DNA of 64,000 nucleotides from Protopterus annectens (GCF_019279795.1 NC_056732.1:182127596-182191595); one strand, 5' to 3'. Positions 22,083 to 34,261 are shown, counted from the first letter of the stretch. The notes: generated from the sequence alone by a model not told the origin. Made by a program: numbers and translations.

Positions 22083-22314
22083 AGGTCTATGTCATACAAT
22101 TAAAAGTTCAAAAAACTGAAAGTCCCAAATATTAAAAACTCAAAATATTAAAGTGGGAATTGGCCTTTCTTCACTGTTGTGTGATCTTGGAGTTGGTACT
22201 TATAATTATTAGGGAGTTTGCCTCCCTGCATTGAAATGTTTTCTATATTTTGAGGTTTCGATATTTTGGGTTTTCAGTCTTTTGAACTTTCAGTGTTATT
22301 ACATAGATCCCTGT
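22083..22314. mobile_element. Palindromic MITE-like element between microsatellites
   Basis: The two halves are imperfect inverted repeats of about 65 bp. The left reads ctatgtcat, then aaaagttcaaaaaactgaaa and aaaactcaaaatatt. The right is the reverse complement with changes. The centre has no coding capacity. A TA tract adjoins the left side and a GT tract the right. The superfamily is not identified, and no clear target-site duplication is visible. Confidence 0.6.
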
Positions 22315-22328
22315 GTGTATGTGTATGC

Positions 22329-22401
<73 letters not shown>
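22315..22401. repeat. (GT)n microsatellite
   Basis: An interrupted GT tract at first (gtgtatgcgtgtgagtg), then a pure GT run to 22,401. Confidence 0.97.
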
Positions 22402-22403
<2 letters not shown>

Positions 22404-23644
22404 AAATACATATTTTGCCTTGGCACATATATTACTTGTTTTGTTTTTTGTTGCAGGTTGTCTCATGGGGGATTCATTTTGGCCTAGTGTAAGAGATGTG
22501 ACAAACCATGTGTGGGACGGAGGCAGATAGGACCACACCCAAGGAAATGGAATTTGCTTTGGAGAGGACAATGTGACATGAGCTGGAATCAAATGAAATG
22601 ACCAAGAGCCAGATGAAACCATGAGCCAGTAAACCACACATATTAATACTGAATTTCTGGGTGTGATTTTTTTTTTTTATGGCTTTGAAAAGACTGATTA
22701 CAATTATGTTCAGAGACATTTTGTTGCTGAAAAATACATTTTATGGTATTTCAGTTGCATACTTCACGGTAATTGATAGACTAGTATGAACGCATGCTGA
22801 CAATATTAGAGGTAAAGAATAGGCTAAGATGTATATTAATAGAATGATAGGGAGGCAAGTTGGCATATTAGGTAGGCAAGGTAGCATATAGGGTTTTTGA
22901 CCGTTCAGTATATGGATATTGAGAATGAGGCTTCTGCCTGGTTCAGGACAAATGGGGTACACCTCACTGAACTGAGGCTTGATCCCTTTTAATTTGCAGT
23001 TCAGGTTGTTCTTATAGGACTTGGAAGATAGCTGGGAGGCCAGGGAGAAATAAAACACAACTGCTTCCAGGGAAAAGAGGAGATTGATGGGCTTAATAAT
23101 GAGCTTCCATTATAGAAGAACAGCATGTGTGTACATTCTGAAGTAACAAGCATTGTAGTCTCCAGAAAGGTGCTTTAATAAGATAGGAAGATAACAATAT
23201 CCCAAAAGATAAAACATATTCAGTTTGTGTGAATTTTTGACTCTGCCCTGATGGGAAATAGTATCTACATAGGTAGTAATGGGTGTGCAAATAGGACAAT
23301 CTGATACCCATGAGAATGGCACAAGTTTGTTACCTCCTGCACTGGGGTATAGGGTACAGGCTATGTCCCAACTTTTTTTGAGCTGATGCAACAAGATTTT
23401 TTTTCAAATTATGTTTTGTATGAGGTTCTGCCAACATCTATCAGTTTTGACCCATTTGTTTCTTTGTGCTGGGTATCACCAACAGAGAAATGAGAGTCAG
23501 CCATAAGGATCATCATCCTGGCAGCCAAGGAGATGCTTTGTACTCTCTCTAGCATCCTTGTAATAAGAGTACTATGAAATAAGTGTCTACCCTAATTGTA
23601 GTGGCTGACTTGAGTTCCTGTGTCACCACAGGGGTTTCCTGCCT
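22402..23644. other. No recognised gene; two unassigned minus-strand frames
   Basis: No family is recognised. Minus-strand frames 23,394-23,110 (94 codons) and 23,058-22,741 (105 codons) lie end to end without any motif I can name. Both are probably chance frames in moderately AT-rich DNA. A poly-T run lies at about 22,667-22,678. Confidence 0.4.
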
Positions 23645-23653
23645 TCGCCCAGA

Positions 23654-23890
23654 ATGATACCACAATATAAGGATAAAATGATTGACTTCAACAATTGGCT
23701 AAGCTTATGGTGTCATTCAAAGGGGATCCAGTATCTGTCTGCTTGGGATGACATGATTGACAGACCACGATGCTTTGCCAGAGATGGTCTGCACCTGTCG
23801 CCCCTGGGATTCAGGTTACTGGCTAAGGCTCTTGCCACCCCTATAGTGCCTTTTTTAGGCAAACTTCAAAGGACAAAACCACCACCGTAA
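23654..23890 (+). pseudogene. CR1-like ORF1 esterase C-terminal part (copy E)
   Basis: This open frame of 78 codons aligns with the end of the copy D esterase. It reads MIDFNNWLSLWCHSKGIQ, then LSAWDDM and FARDGLHLSPLGFRLLAKAL, which contains the catalytic Asp and His block. The GDS, Gly and Asn blocks are lost through 5' truncation. Confidence 0.8.
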
Positions 23891-23919
23891 CAGGTACAAG
23901 CATGCAAAATCTGAAGGTA

Positions 23920-24620
23920 ATGCTACTCAATGCTAGAAGTCTAAACCTCAAAATGCACTCTCTCGAGGCACTCCTAAAATGGAGAACATCGATATCTGTG
24001 CAGTAACTGAGACCTGGTTCAAGGCTCCAGAGAGCACCCCTGCAATACCAGGCTACAACTCTTACCACACTTTTCGGCCACCAAACCAGGACTGAAACAC
24101 TAAAGGTGGAGGAGTGTCAATATTCACCAAGGATATTCACACCACCAGGCTAGTTGGCCAACACAATGTGTCTGAAATTCTCCAAGTGCAACTAACACTA
24201 GGTAAGACTGCAATCCAAATTGTAGCTTGCTACAGATCCCCCCACCATACCCCAAGATTCTCACTACACCTTTCTAAATATACTGGAAAATATTAAGATA
24301 GAACCAAACACCCTAATACTGGGTGATTTTAACTACCCTGCCATTAACTGGGAAAACTACTCATGTCCCAACACCTTTGCGCAACGTTTCTTGGAATTCA
24401 TAAATTCCAATGCCCTGGATCAACTAATCCATAGTCCCACCAGGGGCTCCAATATCCTAGACCTGGTCATTAACAACATGGGAAATCAATGCTCCATACC
24501 TATGGTCACCCCCTTGTTAGTCAGGTCTGACCATAAGCTAATCACCCTTAACATCCACATCCCACCCCCACCCCCCAGTAAAGAAACCACCATAAAAAAC
24601 CTCTCCAAAGCCAACTTCTT
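23920..24620 (+). pseudogene. CR1-like endonuclease (copy E), frameshifted
   Basis: The order LLNARSLN (about 23,920), AVTETWFK (24,000), GGVSIFTKDIHT (24,108), GDFNYPAINWENY (24,321) and RSDHKLITL (24,523) reproduces the copy D endonuclease across at least two frameshifts. All four catalytic blocks are still legible. The pieces after 24,391 share the frame that runs into the RT linker. Confidence 0.8.
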
Positions 24621-26106
24621 GCTACTCAAGTCAGAAGTGACAAACTTCGTAACACCCATGCAGACGGGAACTGAAAGTTCAAGTGCTGAATCCTACACTA
24701 AGGCACTGTACGAGCACATCCACTCATGCATGAATCGTGCCATCCCAAATAGAACCAAAATGCTCTCATCCAAAAAAAGGAAGCCAATCTGGTGGTCCCC
24801 TGCCATAAACAAACTTTACAACAAAAGGAAGAAACTTTTGCAGAAAAGAGGAAAATCCCAGGATGCAAAAAACTCCCTTACTAGCCTCAGTAAGAAACTG
24901 AGATGCCTCATAAAATCCTCCAAAGCTAGTTACGAAAATAAAATTGCCAAAGATTCCAGACAACCACAAAGCATTCTATAACTATGTCAAGAATCTAAAT
25001 GGCAATGCTTAAGCTAAAACAGAATGGCATTAAATATACTGATCCAAAGGATATTGCCAATATCCTGGCAGATCGATTCAGTGCCAACTTCACCCCCCCC
25101 TCACCCCCTAAATGGCCCATCTCAATACCGGAAGATTGCCAAATTCCAGTAATAACGGCCACACAGGTACAAAATGCACTCTCTAAAGCCAAGAATACAG
25201 CATCCATGGGACCAGATGACATCCCAGGCTGTGTACTACATGAACTACAATATGAACTGGCACCTCACCTAAGTGTCATGTTTAATCATAGCCTCACCTC
25301 AGGTTTTGTGCCCACTGAGTGGCGCAGAGCTACAGTTATCCCAATCCACAAGGGGGATCCACCTTGGATCCTGGAAACTACCATCCCATCAGTCTGACAA
25401 GCCTTATCTGCAAGGCCATGGAGCGTATTATCATGGAACTTATAAACAAAGACATTGGCAACCTTCAAACACTGGACCCCACCCAGTTTGGGTTTGTGAA
25501 GGGCCGATCTTGTCTCCTGAACCTGATTGACTTCTTTGAATCAGTCTCCAGAGCCATGGACAAGGGTAAGGTGGTCCACACAGCCTATCTAGACCTTGCC
25601 AAGGCCTTTGACACCATCCCCACTCTGGAATCATAGATAAACTTACTAAGTTGGGCATTAATCCCTATGTCACCCAATGGGTTGCTAAATGGCTTACTGA
25701 TAGAACCCACACTGTAAAAGTAGCCGACTCCAAATCCAGCTCCAGACAAGTGACAAGTGGAGTACCTCAGGGTTCAGTCCTGGGGCCGCTCTTGTTTGGC
25801 ATCTACTTCTCTGAAGTACAGGTCAACACTAAGGGACTCTGGCTAACAAAGTTTGCAGATGACTGCAAACTGGGAGCCATTATTGAATCCCCAAATGATG
25901 TGGATACTCTACAAAAGGGCCTTACAGGAACAGATGCTTGGTGCCAAAGCCATGGGCTCAAGCTCAATGCCAAGAAATGTATTATTATCCCCTTTGGGAA
26001 AAAAACATGTATCCATGAATTACCATATAGGTGGCAGTACACTAAACACAGAAAGTGTGATAAGAGACTTAGGGACACAGGTGGACAGTGGTCTCACCTT
26101 CGATAA
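24621..26106 (+). pseudogene. CR1-like reverse transcriptase (copy E), frameshifted
   Basis: The linker residues RKPIWWSPAINKLYN lie near 24,778. After a frameshift near 24,965 come DIANILADRFSANF, ASMGPDDIPGCVLHEL (about 25,199), ICKAMERIIMEL, QFGFVKGRSC and AYLDLAKAFDTIP (first catalytic Asp). The last frame starts at 25,651 with GVPQGSVLGPLLFGIYFSEV and LTKFADDCKLG. The active-site FADD is intact. It is the source of the family consensus used to judge copy D. Confidence 0.85.
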
Positions 26107-26702
26107 CCACATCGCCACAACAGTCAGGAAATCCTTCTATGTGGCACACCTCATCACGAAGGGCTTTTCATCCAGAAAAAAGGAGGTCATTGTCCCACTG
26201 TACTCATACCTCATTAGACCCATTATAGAATACAACGCCCATTTGGTATGTACCTCTCAAGACATCTGCAACAACTGGAAAGGCCTCAGAAATACCTCAC
26301 TAAAAGAATCACAGGTCTAAAGCAGATGCCCCACGCTGACCGCCTTAAAAACTCCAGCTATACTCTGTCGCATATCGTCTACTCAGAGGCGATCTCTGCT
26401 TAACATACAAGGCCATGTCAAACCCAGAGCTGTTGGACATGCTACACTTAAAGAAATCCCAATCCCTCAGAGCTACACGCTCCAGGGATCTAAACCTTGT
26501 CATCACAATAAACAAAACATGCTGGAGGGATAGGTTCCTGACCCAGAGACTCCCCAGACTCTGGAATAGATTGCCCATACATGTCAAGCAGAGTGCCTCT
26601 TTTGACCTCTTCAAGAGGAACCTTGACAATTGGATGGGAGAAAGGAAATTCACCCCAGGGATCACGTCAGTCACCCTGCTAGACAGGGGTCCAGGAAAGT
26701 AA
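26107..26702 (+). pseudogene. CR1-like ORF2 C-terminal region (copy E)
   Basis: The first part, in the overlapping frame that ends at 26,320, reads VIRDLGTQVDSGLTFDNHIA and RPIIEYNAHL. After a frameshift the frame 26,415-26,702 reads TRSRDLNLV, CWRDRFLTQRLPRLWNRLP, LFKRNLDNWMG and ITSVTLLDRGPGK before TAA. Confidence 0.8.
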
Positions 26703-26818
26703 ATAATGTGGGAAGAAATAGCCAGGGAATTGTTATGGCTAGGCTTGTATAGGCCCTAGGGCTGATAGCCTAGTACCAACCTATGAACCTATGAACCTAT
26801 GAACCTGTACCCTCCTCT

Positions 26819-26947
<129 letters not shown>

Positions 26948-27468
26948 GCTTCTACCCACACACTAATGTGAACTCCTGGCTAAGAATTGTCACACCCGCA
27001 TCCACAATCCTGGCCATTTCAGTGCCATGCAAGCCTCTTCTTGGATAATGGTGAATTGTTAACTAAAAGTTAACTGCCATTCCCATTAAGATAGATACAG
27101 CAGCAGCAGTCACTCACTCCCACCCTCCCCCACACAGCTTTTCCAGTACCCAAACTGCTGTTTTAAACTCAAGTCATCTGGGACATAGTCCGGAAATCAT
27201 CAGTCTATACTACTAGCCAAGTTTGGTGCCATTGAGATTTCGTGGGATGGCGATGTTCCTAAATGTAAGACAGGGTGAATACTGGCCCACAGTCTTCCCT
27301 TTGTCATGGTCATAATGAACAAATCAAAATGAAGGATGTTGGTAAATATGTGGTGAATGAAGAAAAAGGTGCTCTGGGATGAGGATACCTCTTACTGGGG
27401 ATTTTACGAAGGGACAGAGACCCTGATGAGATGTCTGTTGTTTTAACAGGAAGACGTGTTCCCATACA
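26948..27468. other. No gene or recognised repeat
   Basis: Anonymous sequence with a C-rich patch at about 27,110-27,135. Confidence 0.5.
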
Positions 27469-28454
27469 GGTTCATAAGTGATTAGTAGGCTAATGACCCG
27501 GGGGGGGCGGGTCTTCTTATGCCTAGCCTTGCTTCCTAAATGTATCTGGCAGGTTGATACTCTAGGGTTGTTTTATGGGATACATGCTCACTTGGGCATT
27601 GATAGTCATGCATCTACAAGCTACCTCTCTCTATTAGAGATATAGGTGCCAGACCAGGGGTAAATTTATGATTCCCTATCCACTGGTCCAAGCTACACTT
27701 AAATTGGCTTAGGGAAGAACTCTGCTTGACATAGAGGGGAAGTGTATTCTAGAGAAAGTGTAGTTAGTATCTGAGACACATACCTGTCCCTCCAGCATGT
27801 CCTATTTATGCTACATGTGAGGAATTACCTGATCTTTGGACCTAAACCTCATCTGTAACATAAATAGGGCATACTGGTGGAACAGATCAGGTAATTCTGA
27901 TGCTATTTGTTTCGCAGAATCACAACAGGTCCTTCACAGTAGGATAAGAGAATGCTTTGAAGGCCAGGCAAAGATCACCTCTTAGCAGTCTGTAGGATAC
28001 AGAGTACAGGGGCAGGGCTTTCAGGTGATCCATGTAGGACATGATGTTTATACCCTATGTACTTTTTGTGAGGAACCTCTGTGCAGCTCCAGTTGTGGAA
28101 TATGTCTGGTTAGGTACATACCGAAGGGTGCATTGTCCTGAATGAATAGTCTAATTAGGGATGAGTACACTGGAAACATTACATCCATGGAGCTACATGC
28201 CATAACCTTATTTACTGATTGCATAACATTAAATGATATCCTTACCACCACAGGCACATGATGGTCAAAGGTGAGGTTGCTGTCTTCATGCTTTCGCAGA
28301 TCCCTGATGACTGGGTCTAATCTTAGGGATGGATTGTCGATGTGTTAGGTTCATGGATTAGTCATCTTCCCAAAGGATGCTATTATGCATTTTTTGGTAC
28401 TGAATTTTACACCATGGCTTTGACATCAGTTATCTGTCTGTCTCAGGTTTTCAT

Positions 28455-29830
28455 GGTGGTCAGTTTGGAACATAGTTGTGTAGAATGGTGTTTAGTGCTG
28501 GACAAGCAGAAAGATACTGGCTGATTCTGTACATGGTAAGAAGCTGTGCATATGTTAGCTGATAGGGCAGTTTTAACCAAGTCAGGCTTTTTAGTTCTAT
28601 ACAGTGGCACATTCTGATAGGGGGTTTGAAGCAAATGTAGCCACTTTATTACAGCATTGTTCAAGGTTTGATTTTTGTGATGCATGGAGGTTAGTAAGGA
28701 TGGGAGCACCATAAAGTGATGAGGGAAGGAGGTAAGAAGTTGCAAGTGCAGTTTTAGCTGCAATGTTTTTGGCTCCATAAAGTATCCCTAGTTTTTGGTG
28801 TTTTTGTGCACTTTTGTATCTGCAGGTCATATTTAAGGTTATCATCTTCGATCATCCCTGATAATTTGGTATGAGAAGTGACTTCAGTGGTTGTATTCCC
28901 AAGAGAGAGGAGTTTGCATTTTGTTTTTTTCATGAGGAAAGACTTGGGGAATAAAAGATGTCTTTTGGTTTTTGGGGGATTGATTATGCATGAGTTGTAA
29001 GCTACAAGGCCATGTTTCAGTGGCTGTTAAAGCTTCCTGAGTATTTTTTTTGAGATGTGCCAAGCTGTCAGATGTATAAGTGTGGAGTCATCTGTGTATT
29101 GTCTAAGGGAGGTCTGCAGTGTGGATATCTGGAGGGTATTGGTGAGATTGTTAAAGAGGAGTGACCAAGGATAGAGCCTTGTGGTATACTGGTGGTGACT
29201 GGAAGGCATTGAGAGATGGTGGAGAGCAATTTTACTGACTGACACCTACTGAATAGGTAGCTTTTGAAACATAGAAGGTTGGGCTGAGAGAGAACTAGTG
29301 AGGACATTCAAAGTAGATGTTTGCTGTGACAAACTGTTGAAGGCTTTAGACAAGTCTAGAAATAAGGAGGAGACTAGTTTGTTGTTATCTCTAGCTTTAT
29401 TGACAATATCTATAAAGGTTAGAAGTAAAATGTCAGTGCTATGGCAGGAACAGAAGCTGTGTTGTATGAGGGATAGGAGTTCTTGCAGGAGATAGCTTAT
29501 GAATTGTTTTTGAATACATTTTCACGTATTCTGGACAGGGAGGTAAGATTGCTATAATGTTGTCTGTTAAACTTCCTTCTTTGTGCAGTGAGATAATGTT
29601 ATTTTTTTCCAGAGAGAGAATGTGGGATTCCTGGATTGAGCTTTTTATAAGGATTAAGACAGAATAAGTAATGCTATTGGCTGCTATTTTAAAGTACTCA
29701 CTTGGAAGGCCATCAGCTGAAGTCGAGCATGGTTTGAGTTTGTTTAAGAGTAGTTTTATACAGGATGTGGGCATGGTGTGAAAGTGAATGTAGTGATATG
29801 TGGCTGTTGGGGAGGGTTGGTATTAAATCT
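28455..29830 (-). mobile_element. L2/CR1-type LINE, second copy, decayed
   Basis: The minus strand reads the same protein order as the LINE at 5.2-8.9 kb. There are linker and RT segments (KLKPCSTSADGLPSEYFK near 29,745; IPQGSILG near 29,200) and a thumb segment (AKNIAAKTALATSYLLPSSL near 28,770-28,700). It is 5'- and 3'-truncated, with many stops. It lies in a CR1-like copy in the same orientation, as the first copy does. The boundaries are estimated. Confidence 0.7.
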
Positions 29831-30303
29831 TGAAGAAACAGTTGAAGGAAGCCTTGTGATGGCCCTTGGTGTGGGAGGCTATTTTTACCTAAAACTTATT
29901 ATTGGTAGAATTGAGTAGCCCATTTACAGCTAGAGTGATTAAAGTTTTACCTTGCTAGGCACTGCAATTCCTAATTTTTCGCATGATGTCTTTACTTTTG
30001 TTAAACAGTCCATTGAATCTGTCTGGGAATCCACCAGTGTGGCTTGTTTTTTGAGTTTGTCATGTGCTTTTTCCAAAAGGTACATCTGCCTCAGTGTAGC
30101 TATTAACATGATCGCACAGGGTTTTCATGAACAATTCTGCATAGCCAATGGTATTCTCAGTATTTGTGGGCCTTGGGATTTTGCTAGGGTGTTAATAATA
30201 AGAAATTTGCCATACAATAATTCCCAAAAGTACCAGGATTTGCTGGGATACCAGATTTTATTTTTATTTCAAAGGAGACAGCTTTACCTGACCAGTGAAG
30301 ACA

Positions 30304-30883
30304 TTACACTGGGGTGTAGGATGTGCAGCATTCTTCCATGTTTGTGATGATCAGGTCAAGGATGTTTGTGCCTTTAGTAGGCACATGTATAATTTGGTCC
30401 AGGGTGTTTGTGTTAGCAAACTCCAGGAATTTCTGGGTCTGCATGCTTGTAGTTGTGTATGATTCCCAGTTTATACTGGTGTAGTTAAAATCAGCTATGC
30501 ATGTGGTGTTGAGTTGAATGAGGAGTGTCTCCTGTACATTTAAGTAAGAGCTATGGGTCTGGCTCACAGAGTGGGGCCTATAGCTCAAAAGGATATGGTA
30601 TGGAACTTTGCCTGTGGCAATTTGGATTTGGAGAAGCTCAAGAGTGTTATGCTGTTTAACGAGTCTTGAAATGTGTTTCTTTTTGATGAAAGTGATACGT
30701 CTCCGTCTTTTGTTTCTTCTCCTGTGCAATAACAGGTCTAAATTTGTGTAAGACATGATAGCCCTGCACTGCTGGGGTGGTGTTTGTGGGTTTAGACCAT
30801 GTCTCAGTAACTGCATAGACATCTACGTTCTCCCGGGTAAGGAGAGTTTGCAGGGAATGGAGTTTCTTATTTAAACTCGGCAT
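30304..30883 (-). pseudogene. CR1-like endonuclease (copy F), broken
   Basis: Two overlapping frames (30,883-30,656 and 30,822-30,304) cover the endonuclease. The first has the TETW block. The second has ILLSYRPHSVSQTHSSYL, ADFN (the GDFN block with Gly to Ala) and NILDLIITNM. The SDH block lies beyond a frameshift toward 30,300. It is inactive as read. Confidence 0.75.
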
Positions 30884-31157
30884 TATGCAGTAACACCTTC
30901 AGATTTTTTGGGTCTGGTTTTACTATGTCAACGGGTTTAACAGGATGGCAATATCTAAAATGGCACTATGGGAGTGGATAAGGTTTTAGTCAATATTTGA
31001 AAGCCCAGAGAGGATAGCTGCAGCCATCTCTGCCAAAGCAGCATGGTCTGTCAGCAGCTGATCTTTTCAGCTTAGCAACCTTAATTAAAATTGGGAGAAT
31101 AGAAAATTGATAAATTTATGGACAGTTGATGGATATATATTAAAATTTTAGATAAAT

Positions 31158-31539
31158 GTGGTGCAAGACTTATAGGGTGGCCATGGTAGTGCAGCGGTTA
31201 GCATTGCCGCCTCACAGCAAGAGGTTCTCCAGTTCGATCCTCAGCTGGGGTGCCTTCTGTGCGGAGTCTGCATGTCCTCCCTGTGGTCGCGTGGGTTTCC
31301 TCCGGGTGCTCCGGTTTCCTCCCACATCCCAAAGACATGCTGTAGGGGGATTGGATAATCTAAATTGTCCCTAGGTGTGAGTGTGTGCATGTGTGTGCCT
31401 TCTGTGGAAGGTTGGGTGCTGGGCTGGCAACTCAACACTGTAAAACTCCACTGCCAATCATGAGCGGACAGGTGATCCGCTGTGACAACCCCTGACCGGG
31501 AAAAGCCGAAAGAAGAAGAAGAAGTGGTGCAAGACTTAT
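31158..31539 (+). repeat. Young tRNA-derived SINE with 16 bp target-site duplication
   Basis: The SINE body is 31,174-31,523. It has a tRNA-like head with RNA polymerase III box A (tggtagtgcagcgg, 31,185-31,198) and box B (gttcgatcc, 31,232-31,240). The conserved body holds gtttcctccgggtgctccgg, and the tail is of GAA type. The perfect 16 bp repeat gtggtgcaagacttat flanks it at 31,158-31,173 and 31,524-31,539, so the insertion is fairly recent. Mobility would depend on a partner LINE. Its 3' end resembles neither LINE family's tail here, so the partner is unknown. Confidence 0.9.
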
Positions 31540-33089
31540 GGCCAATTACATATGGTGCTTGGCTAACCAGGAGAATGAAATTCTGATTAAATAGTCCTGT
31601 AGTTAACTGACATTATTAGTGAAGACTTCCCTACAGAATCTCAAAGAGAAATTTCCCAAACATCCGTACCTGTAAAAAAAAAAAAAAAAAAAAAAAAAAA
31701 GATAACTGCATAAAGCTGAAACCTTTTCTCCACAGAAAATCATTGTTGTAGTGATTTCTAATTGTGCACCAGCAATGATTCACTTTTTAGGGAGATTTCT
31801 CCCTTCTTCAATTTGCTGTGACTGCAGTGTTGTTATAAAGAAGTCCAGATGTGTCGGGGACTTGCACCCCAGCAAAAAACAATTCCTTATTCCCAGCATG
31901 AAATAAAGCTGTCAGTCTGCACTATAAGGCAGATTAACACAATGATATCTTCCTACTACTGTTTACAGAAGTTTGTACAATTCTTTCCGAAGTCTTCCAT
32001 TGCTGAACTATCATTCCTGTTCTTGCTTATTTTTTCTTTTATGTTACTTTTAAAGAAGTAGTGCTTACAGCAGTTGCAGAGGTTCCTTATGACTCCATTT
32101 GTTGAATAAACATATGGCACTGACAACACTGCATTCATTGCTGGAAGCTATATATTAGACTAAGGAGTGCAGCGCTCTGTTTTGTTCAGATAAAATGGCA
32201 CCAAATAGAAGAGGGCATTTATAGTCTAGCTAAACAATGCAGTTTCCACCCTTTAGATGAACAGTATGAAATACAGTCTCCTTCACAGAGACAAATCTCT
32301 CAACTTCTTAGTGCAAGAAATCTCAACAAAGCCAAAAATAATGGGGGGGGGGTAATGCCCCCAAATCAGGCACAGATATCAAATATTGCACTTACAAGGT
32401 TAGAAAATTGCTAGAATAACATATTTTGTCTTCACATGCATTTTCCTAAGTCTTTGAAGTCTAACTCTCAAATGTCTATCAATATACTGTGACTTCAATC
32501 CTCAGTGATTTGCCAGAAAATAACAACATTTTTGAGGAACACACCAAAAATATGAATAAAAAAATCTGGACATTCTGCAAAATTCTGGACAGTTAAGTGG
32601 TATGCCTTGAGATAATTAATACTTGACTACCTTAATGCTACTGGTTTGTGTAGATTTATGTTGCTGCTTTGTGTAAACTTGGATTTCTGATCACTAATTT
32701 TGTGCCCTACTACTGAGGGGGAAAACATGCTCACGGATGCAGATAGCTTAGCAGTCTTTGATGGAGACAGCCATGGGTTAAATACTTGTACTGCATCACA
32801 TGACTGTCATAATCTGTTACCATACTGTATAGTAAACTGTAACAACAGATCATTTTGTGATTAAACTAGTGTGAGAGCCTTGGAAACAGACAAAAAAAAA
32901 ACGTGTAGTCTCTGACTCTTTACTAACATTAGATATGCAAAAAATATTTTTGAGTAAACTAAAAACCAGTTTAAGACTGCATTTATATGTGATAATAGCA
33001 TTATAAAGGGTACAAATAAGCAGTCTAAGGGGAATAGACTGTTAGATATTTTTTTAATAATCTGATCCTGGTGGGTATTAGCTGCACAA
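31540..33089. other. No gene; poly-A and G runs
   Basis: Anonymous sequence. A pure A run lies at about 31,674-31,701, and a run of about ten G at 32,343. No retrocopy is recognisable upstream of the A run. Confidence 0.5.
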
Positions 33090-34250
33090 TTACTCTTTAT
33101 ATAACCTATTTCATAACTAATATTTTGCTTTAAATAAGTTCACACCTCCTTTGCTGTAGCAGACTCAAAATGGAATGACAGACAGCTTAAACTGTGTAAT
33201 TTAAGGGACAAATGTACTCCTTGCCTTTATTTTTAAATATTTAGTCTAGCTGATGGCCAATATTTTGCTTTAAATGCTACTGAATTTACCTTGCAGTAAC
33301 TGACTCAAAGTCTGCAGAAACATATAATTTATAATGCATTATTTAAGGAGCAGACAGATCTCCAGCTCCAGTGCTATTATTGCTTTTTTATATAGTATGA
33401 TTGACAGCCCGCATTATGCTGTAAATATTTCTGTGTTTACCTTGTGGTTAGCATACTCAAAGCTACAAATACTCACTATTAAAACTGTTCTTTAAGGGGC
33501 AGATTGGCGATGTCAATTGCATGTATGAATTTTTTATCTAACTTCACTGATTGCCAGCATTTTGTTTGACTTATTTCTGCATTTATGAGGTGATACGCAG
33601 ACTCAGAGGAGGAAGAAACACTATTTAAACTGTATAATTTATGAAAGAAAAATGTCTCCAGATCCCTTGCTGTTATTATTTTGTATAACCTGATTAATAG
33701 ACAATGTTAAGCTGTATGTATTTCTATATTTGTATTGTGGTGACAGACTCAAATGGAAAGATATGCTGTTTGAATTGCATAATTTGGTTATAGAAATGTC
33801 CCCAGCTCCCTAGCTGATTGATAATATTCATATGTATTTCTGCATTTACCTTCTGGTAACAAACTCAAACTGGAAAGATGCTCTGCTTAAACTGTATAAT
33901 TTAAGGGCAGGACGTATGTCCCATGCTCTTTTTTATATAACCTGAATGCTGTCCAGTATTTTATTTTAAATATATCTGAGTTTACCTAACAGTAAAAGAC
34001 TAAATATGCAAAGTCTTCATCTGTAAATTATGTAAAATAAAATAGAATCTAGACAGACCACCTTACCATTACTTTTTGTTTTTGCTATTGTCTTACTGTC
34101 AATAAATAGCTTTAATGATTTCATGATTTACCTAATGACACTATAACAGCACACCCAAAGTGGAATGACACACTGTTTATAGTAATTTAATTTAAGGACA
34201 GTAACATAACTTACTCTTTCTTTTTTTTTTACAACTAACCGACTGCTAAA
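33090..34250. repeat. Decayed ~141 bp satellite, about eight monomers
   Basis: A repeating theme runs across the block: tatttctgcatttacct, then a short gap, gtaacagactcaaa, a tggaa-like phrase, ctgtataatttaagg, a ccagctcc-like phrase and tatataacctgat. The anchor ACTCAAA or its variants falls at 33,163, 33,303, 33,455, 33,601, 33,747, 33,863, 33,999 and 34,153. The steps are 140, 152, 146, 146, 116, 136 and 154 bp. The monomers differ strongly, so the array is old. No coding frame runs through it. Confidence 0.8.
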
Positions 34251-34261
34251 TGAAGACAAAA

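Larger units (their letters stand above)
23645..26812 (+). mobile_element. CR1-like LINE copy E, plus strand
   Basis: This is a 5'-truncated copy starting within ORF1 and ending with three CCTATGAA units at about 26,783-26,808. That is the reverse complement of the tail on the minus-strand copies. The order is ORF1 end, endonuclease, RT and C-terminal region, as in copy D. A long TG microsatellite starts a few bases after the tail. Confidence 0.9.
27469..31080 (-). mobile_element. CR1-like LINE copy F, split by an L2-type LINE
   Basis: The minus-strand pieces are 27,469-28,454 (tail and C-terminal region) and 29,831-31,080 (RT linker, endonuclease, end of ORF1). The endonuclease part reads QTLLTRENVDVYAVTETW near 30,856-30,800, ADFNYTSINWESY near 30,490 and a later NILDLIITNM. 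The coding parts are heavily broken. The RT core is absent between the two pieces. Either a deletion came with the insertion, or two CR1-like copies are juxtaposed. The left piece contains an inverted duplication at 27,792-27,896. Confidence 0.7.

Noticed and set aside
22430-22460. Splice-acceptor-like pyrimidine tract and CAG, suggesting a host exon
   Set aside because: The downstream frame is short and has no recognisable domain; such motifs are common by chance.
22243-22637. Thr-His-rich frames on the minus strand
   Set aside because: They are translations of the GT microsatellite. No conserved flank supports a protein.
22741-23394. Two adjacent minus-strand frames as a possible gene
   Set aside because: No family motif, no start context or partner exon, and no link to nearby elements.
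31174-31245. Possible genuine tRNA gene
   Set aside because: Boxes A and B are present, but the sequence runs on into a SINE body with flanking duplications, and no proper cloverleaf or anticodon arm could be drawn.
31674-31701. Poly-A tail of a processed retrocopy
   Set aside because: No coding or LINE-like sequence precedes the A run, and no flanking duplication was found.
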